Assembly (NCBI GenBank): GCA_018402205.1
Contig: JAGYIX010000003.1
Coordinates: 558,001 to 622,000, forward strand
Length of the DNA: 64,000 nucleotides
Origin: Flavobacteriaceae bacterium
GTDB lineage: Bacteria; Bacteroidota; Bacteroidia; Flavobacteriales; Flavobacteriaceae
Direction: 5' to 3'
In this document: piece after piece, positions 51,286 through 60,310 of the stretch
How the letters are laid out: the number at the start of each line of letters is the position of its first letter
Numbering within the stretch: position 1 is the first letter of the stretch
Notes under the pieces: model-generated
Database searches by the model: none
What the model was told of the DNA's origin: nothing
Seen by the model: the letters and a program-made list of their open reading frames with translations, nothing else
Translations under genes and position numbers: made by a program

Positions 51286-52665
51286 TTAATAGTGAAAATG
51301 TTTACTCTCTTCAAGTAGCGGGCTTCCTTTGGGGGTAACCGGAACTTTGGTTAGTGCCGTGGCTACGACAAATAAAAATAAACCAGAGAAAAATAGTATA
51401 CCTCCCAATTCAGGAACTCCAATAGACCAATGAGCGCCTACGCTTCCTGGCATAATCATAATATAAAAGTCTATGTAATGACCTATTAAAATAACTATAC
51501 CCACCGTTTGTACAAACCAAGGTATTCTTTTGTAATCGCTGCGCATGATCACCAACAATGGAAAAAGAAAATTAAGCACCAACATCCCTAAAAAGGGAAG
51601 GTTGTATTCCTCAAAACGCATGACATAATAAGTTACCTCTTCAGGGATATCTGCATACCAAATAAGCATGAATTGACTAAACCACAGGTAGGTCCAAAAC
51701 ACGCTAATACCAAACATGAATTTAGCTAAATCGTGAATATGGGAAGTATTTACCTGCTCCAAAAGACCTTTAGATTTGAGATAGAGTGTAAATAAAGCAA
51801 TAACCGTAATTCCAGAAACAAAGAAACTAGCGAATACATACCATCCAAATAAAGTACTAAACCAGTGCGGATCTATACTCATAATCCAATCCCAAGACAT
51901 AATCGATTCTGTAATCAAAAAGAAAACCAAGAAGCCTGCTGAAAGTCTAAAGTTCAGAACAAAGTTTCGGTTATCTGTGGCAGTTTCTTGAGCTAATGAA
52001 AGCTTTCGTGAAAACTGGCGATAAAAGATCCAACCGCCCATAAAGAAGGCGGCGCGAATTAAGAAAAATGTGGGATTCAGGTAGCCGCTTTTATTGCGAA
52101 TGAGTTCGTCGTGTGCAACCACTTCAGGGTCCATCCAAACAAAAACATGATTCAAGTGCAAGGCCGATAGAACAAAAAATACAAACAATATTATTCCACC
52201 AGGAATCAAATAACTCGTAATCCCCTCCATCACTCTAAATAGCAGCGGAGACCATCCGGCCTGAGCTGCTCGGTTAATAGCATAAAACGCTAAAACACCC
52301 AAAGCAATTAAAAAGGAGAAAAGCGCACTGACGTAAAATGCCGACCAAGGGCGATTTCGCATCTGATCTAATAAGTGTTGGTCATGGGCTGTTTCGTGGT
52401 CGTCTGCGTGAGCAGCTGTCTCGTACCCTGGAGCATGGGAATCTTGAGCGTGAGCAGCCTCTGCACTATGAGCATCTGCTGCTGTGTGAGACTCATCAGC
52501 ATGGTCTGAACCGTGCCCATCTGAATCGTGAGCAGCTACCATGGCCTTAGCCTCTTCAACGGTGCTCGGTGCAGAGAGAAATCCATAGGCCAATCCCAGC
52601 AGGCCCAAGGCCATAAGCACATAAGTAGTTAGTTTAAAACGTTGCGAAAACTGATACATGTTCAC
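51286..52665 (-). CDS. actF: Alternative complex III subunit ActF with a His-rich loop
   Basis: 459 residues, a polytopic membrane protein of the ActC/ActF quinol-related fold. After TM1 and GFLSAPSTVEEAKAMVAA there is a His/Asp/Ala-rich stretch (residues about 46-97, 11 His). The TM core contains GWSPLLFRVMEGITSYLIPG and ESIMSWDWIMSIDPHWFSTL. It belongs to the quinol:electron acceptor oxidoreductase that replaces the bc1 complex. It follows actE by five bases. Confidence 0.9.
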   Translation of the reverse strand: MNMYQFSQRFKLTTYVLMALGLLGLAYGFLSAPSTVEEAKAMVAAHDSDGHGSDHADESHTAADAHSAEAAHAQDSHAPGYETAAHADDHETAHDQHLLDQMRNRPWSAFYVSALFSFLIALGVLAFYAINRAAQAGWSPLLFRVMEGITSYLIPGGIILFVFFVLSALHLNHVFVWMDPEVVAHDELIRNKSGYLNPTFFLIRAAFFMGGWIFYRQFSRKLSLAQETATDNRNFVLNFRLSAGFLVFFLITESIMSWDWIMSIDPHWFSTLFGWYVFASFFVSGITVIALFTLYLKSKGLLEQVNTSHIHDLAKFMFGISVFWTYLWFSQFMLIWYADIPEEVTYYVMRFEEYNLPFLGMLVLNFLFPLLVIMRSDYKRIPWFVQTVGIVILIGHYIDFYIMIMPGSVGAHWSIGVPELGGILFFSGLFLFVVATALTKVPVTPKGSPLLEESKHFHY

Positions 52666-52670
52666 TTCAG

Positions 52671-53234
52671 TTATTTGGTTAGGTCATTTTTTAACTCCAT
52701 CACGTAGGCAGAGATTTGCCAAATCTCCTCTTCACTGCTCAATTGGGCTGCATACGAGCCCATTGAATTTAATCCGTAGTAGATGGTATGATACGTGCTT
52801 CCAATATTAATATTACGCGCCTGATCGGCGTAGCTAGGAACTCCTAATATTTTTTCACGCTTCACCAAATGGCCCTGGCCGTCACCTTTTGGCCCATGAC
52901 AAATAGCGCAGTACACATTGTATAGCTCTTTGCCTTTGGCGAGATCTGTTGAGCGATTTTCAGCCAGTAATGTTCCTTGATCTTCACGAGCTAACGACTT
53001 GCCTGCAGGGGTGTTATCGAATTCATAAGGCAACCATCCTCTAGGAATAGTGTTTTCAGCAGGAGTGAGCGCCGAAGTATTTTCAGGCAAAAAGCCCACT
53101 TCTGCATAGGTTTCATAACCAATAGGCTCATACATATCAGGAAAATACTGATAGTTCGGATTGTTCTTATTAAAACAAGCCGAGGTTAACAGGGCAACGA
53201 ATACCGTTAGTAATAGCGTACGTATAGCGTTCAT
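52671..53234 (-). CDS. actE: Alternative complex III subunit ActE, monohaem cytochrome c lipoprotein
   Basis: 187 residues from ATG 53234 (MNAIRTLLLTVFVALLTSAC), with a lipobox LLTSAC placing Cys at the lipid anchor. It has one CxxCH motif in YNVYCAICHGPKGDGQGH and a distal Met candidate in NSMGSYAAQLSSEEEIWQIS. It carries electrons on the periplasmic side of ACIII toward the oxidase. The longer frame to 53264 would overlap actD. Confidence 0.92.
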   Translation of the reverse strand: MNAIRTLLLTVFVALLTSACFNKNNPNYQYFPDMYEPIGYETYAEVGFLPENTSALTPAENTIPRGWLPYEFDNTPAGKSLAREDQGTLLAENRSTDLAKGKELYNVYCAICHGPKGDGQGHLVKREKILGVPSYADQARNINIGSTYHTIYYGLNSMGSYAAQLSSEEEIWQISAYVMELKNDLTK

Positions 53235-53238
53235 AAAC

Positions 53239-53763
53239 TTATTCTTTTGGTAGTTGAACCTCAACGGCTCCTGTATCTAATAATAATTCTGTAAGCGCCT
53301 CTTCTTCTCCTTCTTTCACCGCAATTTCCATTAAGAAGGTGGCGTCAGTAGTACTTGGAAGCGGATTCTCTGCCTTCTTAAAAGGCCACATCTTGCTTTT
53401 GAGGTAAAAGGTGATCACCATAAGGTGAGCGGCAAAGAAAATGGTCATTTCAAACATCACCGGTACAAAGGCGGGCATGTTTTGAATAAAAGTGAAACTA
53501 GGCTTACCTCCAATATCTTGTGGCCAATCTTCTATCATGATGTAGTTCATCATCACGGTAGCCACGGTTAATCCAAGGCATCCGTATAAAAAGGCAGCCA
53601 TCGAAAGTCGGGTCTCGTCTAGGCCTAGGGCCTTATCTAGACCGTGTACCGGAAAAGGAGTATATACCTCTTCAATGTGGTGCTTTGCTTCACGAACTTT
53701 CTTAACGGCATTCATTAGAATGTCGTCGTCATTGTAAAGTGCTCTAAAAATCTTTGATGCCAT
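53239..53763 (-). CDS. actD: Alternative complex III subunit ActD (DUF3341)
   Basis: 174 residues with a cytoplasmic N-terminus (AVKKVREAKHHIEEVYTPFP), then the typical VHGLDKALGLDETRLSMAAF, two TMs (YGCLGLTVATVMMNYIMI and PVMFEMTIFFAAHLMVITFY) and a short tail. It is a small structural subunit of ACIII, placed between actC and actE as usual. Confidence 0.92.
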   Translation of the reverse strand: MASKIFRALYNDDDILMNAVKKVREAKHHIEEVYTPFPVHGLDKALGLDETRLSMAAFLYGCLGLTVATVMMNYIMIEDWPQDIGGKPSFTFIQNMPAFVPVMFEMTIFFAAHLMVITFYLKSKMWPFKKAENPLPSTTDATFLMEIAVKEGEEEALTELLLDTGAVEVQLPKE

Positions 53764-53771
53764 AGCCTTTA

Positions 53772-55238
53772 CTAGTGAGTTTGGTTAGATATTGAATCAG
53801 CCTCAACAGAGTAAGTCGTTACCTTTCCTCTTTTTGGCATAGTATAAAGTGGCTTACCTTCAGCACGAAGTGCTTTGTACTGATCTCCCGAAGACTTTAA
53901 TATAGACTTCACCTCTGCTTGCGCAATCACTGGGAAGGTTCTAGAGTACAACAAGAAGAGCACAAAGAAGAATCCGATCGTTCCGATAAAGATTCCGATA
54001 TCCACAAAGGTCGGAGAGAACATAGTCCATGAAGACGGAAGGTAGTCTCTGTGCAACGAGGTCACAATGATCACAAAACGCTCAAACCACATTCCAATGT
54101 TTACCACAATCGAAATGAAGAAAGAGAACATAATACTTGTGCGAAGACGCTTAAACCACATGAACTGCGGAGAAAACACATTACACGACATCATCGCCCA
54201 GTAGGCCCAAGCGTAAGGACCAGTAGCCCTGTTCAAGAAGGCGTACTGCTCGTACTCTACGCCAGAATACCAAGCGATAAATAGTTCTGTTATATAAGCA
54301 CAACCCACAATAGAACCCGTGATCATAATCACCAGGTTCATCAATTCAATGTGTTGAACGGTAATGTAGTCTTCTAGTCCCACCACTTTACGCATGATGA
54401 TAAGCAGTGTATTTACCATGGCGAATCCAGAGAAGATGGCTCCGGCTACGAAGTAAGGTGGAAAGATGGTGGTGTGCCATCCGGGTATTACCGAAGTAGC
54501 AAAGTCAAAAGATACAATGGTGTGCACCGAAAGTACGAGCGGAGTAGCCAAGCCAGCAAGCACTAGCGAAACCTCTTCAAAACGCTGCCAATCTTTAGCT
54601 CTTCCTGTCCAACCAAAACTCAGTAGGCTATAAATCTTTTTCTGAAACGGTTTTACGGCGCGGTCTCTGATCATGGCGAAGTCAGGCAATAAACCTGTCC
54701 ACCAGAATACCAAAGACACCGATAGGTAGGTCGAAATGGCAAAAACATCCCAAAGCAGTGGCGAGTTAAAGTTCACCCAAAGCGAACCGTATTGGTTCGG
54801 GATAGGCAACACCCAAAAGGCTAGCCATGGGCGCCCCATATGAATAATGGGAAACAACCCTGCCTGAATAACTGAAAAGATGGTCATCGCCTCCGCAGAG
54901 CGGTTAATTGCCATACGCCACTTCTGTCTGAATAGAAGAAGTACCGCCGAGATTAGCGTTCCTGCGTGACCAATACCAACCCACCACACAAAGTTGGTGA
55001 TGTCCCAGGCCCAGTTAACGGTTTTATTCAAACCCCAAACTCCGATACCGGTAGAAATGGTGTAGATGATACACCCTAGCCCCCATAAAAAGGCTACCAA
55101 AGCTAGGCTAAATACAATCCACCACTGCTTATTAGCACTGCCCTCTACAGGTCTTGCGATATCATTGGAAACATCACTGTAACTTTTTGACCCAGTTACT
55201 AGCGGTTTTCGTATGGAAGCTTCATAATGCGACGCCAT
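53772..55238 (-). CDS. actC: Alternative complex III subunit ActC (NrfD/PsrC-like)
   Basis: 488 residues with about ten TMs. It has the NrfD fold with VWWVGIGHAGTLISAVLLLF, PIIHMGRPWLAFWVLPIPNQ, VHTIVSFDFATSVIPGWHTT and FERFVIIVTSLHRDYLPSSW. It binds quinol together with ActB and is proposed to move protons. It lies 23 bases after actB. Confidence 0.95.
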   Translation of the reverse strand: MASHYEASIRKPLVTGSKSYSDVSNDIARPVEGSANKQWWIVFSLALVAFLWGLGCIIYTISTGIGVWGLNKTVNWAWDITNFVWWVGIGHAGTLISAVLLLFRQKWRMAINRSAEAMTIFSVIQAGLFPIIHMGRPWLAFWVLPIPNQYGSLWVNFNSPLLWDVFAISTYLSVSLVFWWTGLLPDFAMIRDRAVKPFQKKIYSLLSFGWTGRAKDWQRFEEVSLVLAGLATPLVLSVHTIVSFDFATSVIPGWHTTIFPPYFVAGAIFSGFAMVNTLLIIMRKVVGLEDYITVQHIELMNLVIMITGSIVGCAYITELFIAWYSGVEYEQYAFLNRATGPYAWAYWAMMSCNVFSPQFMWFKRLRTSIMFSFFISIVVNIGMWFERFVIIVTSLHRDYLPSSWTMFSPTFVDIGIFIGTIGFFFVLFLLYSRTFPVIAQAEVKSILKSSGDQYKALRAEGKPLYTMPKRGKVTTYSVEADSISNQTH

Positions 55239-55261
55239 AAATGGTATTATTTATTTATTAG

Positions 55262-58200
55262 TTAGGCTTTTTCTGTATTACGCACTTTTACGTGGTAGAA
55301 CACATTTGGCTGAGTGCCCACATGCTCTAGCAAGTGATACATTCTTTCACTTTCTTTGAGTTTGGCCACTTCACTTTCTTTGTCATTTACGTCTCCAAAA
55401 ACTAGAGCTCCAGTATCACAAGCGGCAGAACAAGCCGTCTGGAATTCAGCGTCTTTAACGGCACGCCCTTCGGCCTTAGCATCTAAGATAGACTTCTGAG
55501 TACGTTGAATACAGAACGAACATTTCTCCATTACTCCGCGTGAGCGCACGTTCACATCAGGATTGAGCACCATACGACCAAGGTCGTTGTTCATATGAAA
55601 ATCGAACTCGTCGTTCTGATTGTATCTAAACCAGTTGAAACGTCTCACTTTATACGGACAGTTGTTAGCGCAATAACGGGTACCAATACAGCGGTTGTAG
55701 GCCATGTGGTTATGCCCTTGACGCGAGTGCGAGGTGGCTGCAACAGGGCAAACCGTTTCGCAAGGGGCGTGGTTACAGTGCTGACACATCACAGGCTGGA
55801 AGGCCACTTGCGGATTGGCAGACGGATCTTCTAGAGTTCCAAAGCCTCCAAGACTTCCGTTTTCACCAAATAATCCGTTGAAATTGTCTTTCTTCTCATC
55901 GTCAGCAGCAAAGCTCTCTTCAGAAGAATAATAACGGTCAATACGCAGCCAGTGCATATCTCTTGAAACGCGTATTTCTTTTTTACCTACTACGGGTACA
56001 TTGTTCTCAGCATGACAAGCAATAACGCATGCTCCACAACCGGTGCACGCATTAAGGTCAATCGAAAGGTTAAAGTGGTGCCCTACTGATCGGTCAAACG
56101 ACTCCCATAAATCAACCGTATTGGCTGGAACCTCTTGGTGGTCTAAAGAGACTACAGGCACCTCGTTCCATTCTGAGGCCGGCTTACTGATAAAGTCTTC
56201 TAGCGTAGTTTCTTTAATGATATCCCCTCTACCCATCAAGGTTTTGTGCAACTGCACACAGGCAAACTCATGCATTCCTGATTGCTTCTCTATGGTTACC
56301 TCTTGAACCTTAGAGGATTCGAGATACAGCTTGTAGGCGTTTACTCCTGTTTGCATTTCGGGCTGAAGGCCCACTTTACGGCCGTAACCCAATGCGAGTC
56401 CGACGGTACCTTTAGCTTGGCCTGGTTGAATGAACACTGGAACCCGATCTAGAGTTACCCCGCCAACAGTTAGTTTAACGTAGCTTCCGTCTAGACCACC
56501 ATTAGCTACGTTCTCGTTTTGGAGTCCGTAACTTTCGGCATCTGCCTTTGAAATGGTCAAATAGTTGTCCCAAGAGGCTCTAGAAATTGGGTCTGGAAAT
56601 TCTTGTAACCACGGATTATTGGCCATTTGACCGTCTCCCATACCGGTTTTGGCGTAGAGCACTAACTCCAAGCCGGCCGAAGAGGCTGAGGCCAATTGAC
56701 GCTGTGCTGCAGCCAAAAACTCACTAGCTATAGCTGTTTGTCTAGACCTGGCTGAGATTTCAGTCTGAAATAAACCATCTTGTACAGCTTTGTTCCATGA
56801 AGCCCCCTGAAGTACATTAGTTCTCCAATTTTCTTGGATAAAATCGTGATAAGAACCTTCAATACCAGACCACTTCATGAGGCACTCCTCGAATTGTCTA
56901 GTGTCAAAAAGGTTGCGTATAGTAGGCTGTGTAATCGTGTAATACCCTTTTTTAGGCGTAGTATCTGCCCATGATTCTAGGTAATGAGAATTAGCTGCCA
57001 CAAAAGAGGCCAATTCAGCGGTCTCGTTTAGTGCAAAAGAACTGCAAACCGTAAATCCTACTTTTTGCATGGCTTCGGCAAATTCAACACCATTTGGTAG
57101 GCTGTATACCGGATTCACCTTATCGATAAACAAGGCGCCGATCTCACCCTTATTCATTTGGGCAATTAGATTTTGAATAGATTGATGACTGGCACTTCTC
57201 AAATAGCGAGGCGCATTGCTGTCAAAAGCTTCACTTTGAAGCATGTTGTTTATAGCTAGGGTTAGAAGCTGCGCATTTACATCATCTAGGCCGCAAACAA
57301 CAACTGATTTCGAACCGGCGGCAACTAGTTTTTGAGCCATTGCCTGAACGTGTCCAGAAATGCTAGTATCCGAATCCGTAATAGACTCCCCTTCGAGCGC
57401 GCGATACAATGCTGCAAGCGCACGCTTTATTTCGGCAGAGGTCATAGGTAAGCGCTTATCTGCATTTGCTCCAGTTAATGTCATGTTCGACTCTAACTGC
57501 ACGTGATGCGACATTTGACCTTGTTTTGGCACCCGATTCGCCACATACGATTTAGCGTAAGATCCGCCTTGCCAATCGCCTAAGAAATCGGCATCAAACG
57601 AAACGATTAAATCGGCTTTCGAAAAATCGTAATCAGCAAGAGCGCGCTCTCCGTACATCTGCTCGAAAGCATCTAATGCAGCACTAGAAGAGATCGCATC
57701 GTAAGCAAGGTGCTCAACAGCAGGATAAGACTCTTGGAGACTAGCTATCAGTGCCTTGTAGGAAGGACTGGCATTTGTACCCGAAAGAATTACCGCCTTT
57801 TGGCCAGAAGCACTCAATGCATTCAGTCGAGCGATCACTGCAGTATCAAGGGCATCCCAAGAGACATCTGACCCAGCAGCTAAGGGCCCTTGAAGCCGGT
57901 ATTTATCGTAGAGGTTAAGTACCGAGGCCTGTACCCGAGCATTAGCTCCTCCAAATAGAGAAGCACGGTCATTATTTTCAATCTTGATGGGGCGACCCTC
58001 TCGTGTTTTAACTAAAATAGAGGCAAAATCGTACCCATCTGAAATGGTTGTGGCATAATAGTTAGCTATTCCCGGAACAATTTGATCGGGCTGAATCACA
58101 TACGGAATAGACTTTCTCACCGGGCCTTCGCAAGCCGCCAGTGTGACAGCAGCAGTACTAAAGCCAACGTATTTCAAGAAATCTCGTCGCGAGGTATCCG

Positions 58201-58342
58201 AAGCCTTTAAGGTAGACTCATCTTCTAGAAAATCATTCACTGGAAGCGTTTCAGCAAATTCATTTTGCTTTAACTGAGCAACGACCTGATCCTTTTCAGA
58301 CAGTTCAGCTTCGCTTTTCCAATAGTTTTTATGTGACGCCAT
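55262..58342 (-). CDS. actB: Alternative complex III subunit ActB (molybdopterin-like plus Fe-S domains)
   Basis: 1026 residues. A Tat-like signal SRRDFLKYVGFSTAAVTLAA with a following Cys sits at about 52-72. Residues to about 730 resemble a molybdopterin oxidoreductase but lack its cofactor in this family. The C-terminal part has four Cys clusters: CTGCGACVIACHAENNVPVV, CQHCNHAPCETVCPVAATSH, RYCANNCPYKVRRFNWFRYN and CSFCIQRTQKSI ... ACSAACDTGA. These carry Fe-S centres that take electrons from quinol at ActC. Confidence 0.95.
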   Translation of the reverse strand: MASHKNYWKSEAELSEKDQVVAQLKQNEFAETLPVNDFLEDESTLKASDTSRRDFLKYVGFSTAAVTLAACEGPVRKSIPYVIQPDQIVPGIANYYATTISDGYDFASILVKTREGRPIKIENNDRASLFGGANARVQASVLNLYDKYRLQGPLAAGSDVSWDALDTAVIARLNALSASGQKAVILSGTNASPSYKALIASLQESYPAVEHLAYDAISSSAALDAFEQMYGERALADYDFSKADLIVSFDADFLGDWQGGSYAKSYVANRVPKQGQMSHHVQLESNMTLTGANADKRLPMTSAEIKRALAALYRALEGESITDSDTSISGHVQAMAQKLVAAGSKSVVVCGLDDVNAQLLTLAINNMLQSEAFDSNAPRYLRSASHQSIQNLIAQMNKGEIGALFIDKVNPVYSLPNGVEFAEAMQKVGFTVCSSFALNETAELASFVAANSHYLESWADTTPKKGYYTITQPTIRNLFDTRQFEECLMKWSGIEGSYHDFIQENWRTNVLQGASWNKAVQDGLFQTEISARSRQTAIASEFLAAAQRQLASASSAGLELVLYAKTGMGDGQMANNPWLQEFPDPISRASWDNYLTISKADAESYGLQNENVANGGLDGSYVKLTVGGVTLDRVPVFIQPGQAKGTVGLALGYGRKVGLQPEMQTGVNAYKLYLESSKVQEVTIEKQSGMHEFACVQLHKTLMGRGDIIKETTLEDFISKPASEWNEVPVVSLDHQEVPANTVDLWESFDRSVGHHFNLSIDLNACTGCGACVIACHAENNVPVVGKKEIRVSRDMHWLRIDRYYSSEESFAADDEKKDNFNGLFGENGSLGGFGTLEDPSANPQVAFQPVMCQHCNHAPCETVCPVAATSHSRQGHNHMAYNRCIGTRYCANNCPYKVRRFNWFRYNQNDEFDFHMNNDLGRMVLNPDVNVRSRGVMEKCSFCIQRTQKSILDAKAEGRAVKDAEFQTACSAACDTGALVFGDVNDKESEVAKLKESERMYHLLEHVGTQPNVFYHVKVRNTEKA

Positions 58343-58364
58343 AATCAGTTAGGATTCCGAGTAA

Positions 58365-59678
58365 TTAATAGTGGCATTTACCACATTCAAGTCCGCCCAT
58401 TTGAGCAGCGGTTAATTCTTTAACTCCATATTTTTGAGAAAGCTCTTCGTGAATTTTCTCGTAATACGGATTCGTTGTCAACTGCACATTGGTTTCTCTG
58501 TGACAGTTTATACACCAGCCCATGGTTAAAGGGGCGTGCTGATACATAATTTCCATCTCTTCAACTGGGCCGTGGCAGGTTTGACACTCTACTCCAGCCA
58601 CGCTGTAGTGCTGTGCGTGATTGAAATACACAAAGTCAGGAAGGTTGTGAATGCGCACCCACTCTACTGGCTGAGATTCGCCGGTGTAGCTTTGGGTCTC
58701 TTCGTCCCATCCAACGGCTTTGTATAACTTTTTAATCTCGGCTGTGTAAAACTCATTCGTATAGCCATTGGCCAAATCTTCAGCCGAAGGGCCTTCTGGA
58801 TTGCCCTTGTATTCATAGATCGACTTGTGGCAATTCATACACACATTGAGCGCTGGTATACCAGAGTGTTTTGAAACGCGCGCGGAGCTATGGCAATAAG
58901 TACATTCGATCTTGTTGTCTCCTGCATGAATTTTATGCGAATAATGAATAGGCTGAACCGGAGCATAGCCTTGATCAATACCTATCTGCATCATATAGGC
59001 ATAGGCGAAATAAGCGCTTGCAAGTAGCAGCACTATTACAGAAACAAATACTAAAAACTGATTCTGAACGAAGGCCTTCCAAATAGGAGTTCTCTTAGCG
59101 CGCTCTTGAATTTCGATACCGTTAGCCGTGGCGATTTGCCTTAAAGTCTTATTGACTAAATAAAGCATAGCTATAAGCACGATAAGCACAAAAGAGAGAA
59201 CGGCTAATACAAGGTCATTGGTGCTTGAATTTCCATCAGAAACAGCTACCGCTTGAATGGCAGTGGCCGCCACTGGAGCCGCAGGAGGCGGAGCAGCTGT
59301 GTAAGCCAAAATATTGTCGATATCGGCGTTAGAAAGCGTTGGAAACGCAGTCATCGCCGCTTTGTTGTATTCGTTGTAAATGCGGTTGGCGTAATCATCC
59401 CCAGCCGAGATCATACCCGCACTATTCTTAATCCATGTGTATAGCCACTCTTTGTCTAACCCTTCATCTTCGTAAAGACGCTGCTCGACATTAGCCAGTG
59501 CCGGACCAGTCATTTTGCGATTAAGGGCATGGCAGGCAGCACAATTTTGATTGAACAGCTGTTTCCCTGCAACAGGATCTCCCGAAGCTTCGGCATCTTG
59601 GGCCAAAGAAGGAGTTATTATCAGCGCAAAGAGCAGTGCCGAGAAAATAGTTGAAAGGCGGCTAGGTATAACTTTCAT
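58365..59678 (-). CDS. actA: Alternative complex III subunit ActA, multihaem cytochrome c
   Basis: 437 residues with a signal peptide ending SLAQ. Six CxxCH motifs are visible: CAACH (46-50) in an N-terminal monohaem domain, then after TMs at about 157-177 and 203-230 CTYCH, CMNCH, CQTCH, CINCH and CGKCH. The pentahaem part is the classical ActA; the extra N-terminal cytochrome domain is a fusion. It is first gene of the act-cox operon. Confidence 0.95.
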   Translation of the reverse strand: MKVIPSRLSTIFSALLFALIITPSLAQDAEASGDPVAGKQLFNQNCAACHALNRKMTGPALANVEQRLYEDEGLDKEWLYTWIKNSAGMISAGDDYANRIYNEYNKAAMTAFPTLSNADIDNILAYTAAPPPAAPVAATAIQAVAVSDGNSSTNDLVLAVLSFVLIVLIAMLYLVNKTLRQIATANGIEIQERAKRTPIWKAFVQNQFLVFVSVIVLLLASAYFAYAYMMQIGIDQGYAPVQPIHYSHKIHAGDNKIECTYCHSSARVSKHSGIPALNVCMNCHKSIYEYKGNPEGPSAEDLANGYTNEFYTAEIKKLYKAVGWDEETQSYTGESQPVEWVRIHNLPDFVYFNHAQHYSVAGVECQTCHGPVEEMEIMYQHAPLTMGWCINCHRETNVQLTTNPYYEKIHEELSQKYGVKELTAAQMGGLECGKCHY

Positions 59679-59742
59679 AAACTCTCAATTAGACAAAATG
59701 TCGAACAAATTAAGATCCTATTTGATCTTCTTTAAATTGGCA

Positions 59743-59750
59743 CAAAAATA
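59743..59750 (-). promoter_or_regulatory. Putative -7 element for the act-cox operon
   Basis: The minus strand reads TATTTTTG (TAnnTTTG), 65 bases before the actA ATG. No -33 TTG at the expected distance was found. Confidence 0.4.
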
Positions 59751-59863
59751 CGGCCAAGAGGAGTTAAAAAAAAGTACCTAAACCCCATAATTCAATTTAT
59801 TTTTATTCTAAATAATTAAACTGTTTAAGGAGTGCTTTTTGCGTAGAATACTATCTTTACTGC

Positions 59864-60310
59864 ATGCTCAAAAAATTAACATCTAATCAAATCTACCGCT
59901 TATCTATAGGAGTATTCTTTCTTGCTTCAACTGGATTATTTGCTCAAAATCAGCAACTTAAAAAATCGGGTTTTGACTCTAAGATAGAAGTGAAAATGAC
60001 GAAACAATACGAAACAATGGCAGCCATTTATGCCGATCATTTAAGGTCTTTACCCGATTATCAGATACAGTTGGGTTTTGGAACTCTTGAACAGTCTACT
60101 ATTTTGATGAAAGAATTTCACGCCCTTAGGGAGCGCAACGACTCCTTTTTTTCTCAAAAAGAACTGAAGTTAACTTTTGAGTCACCTACTTATAGGGTGC
60201 GACTTCAGTATTTCGCTGACCGCATAGAGGCAGAAAAGGCGTTTTCTGAAATTAGAAAACTATTTCCTTCGGCCATCTTATTAAGACCTGGCAGTCGAGA
60301 AATAAACTAG
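59864..60310 (+). CDS. Secreted SPOR-like small protein
   Basis: 148 residues with a signal peptide ([15 protein letters not shown]). The mature part has two short beta-alpha-beta-like units, [20 protein letters not shown] and [20 protein letters not shown] ... LFPSAIL, reminiscent of SPOR peptidoglycan-binding repeats. It is the only rightward gene in the right half of the window and its stop overlaps the convergent infB stop by four bases. Confidence 0.6.
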   Translation: MLKKLTSNQIYRLSIGVFFLASTGLFAQNQQLKKSGFDSKIEVKMTKQYETMAAIYADHLRSLPDYQIQLGFGTLEQSTILMKEFHALRERNDSFFSQKELKLTFESPTYRVRLQYFADRIEAEKAFSEIRKLFPSAILLRPGSREIN

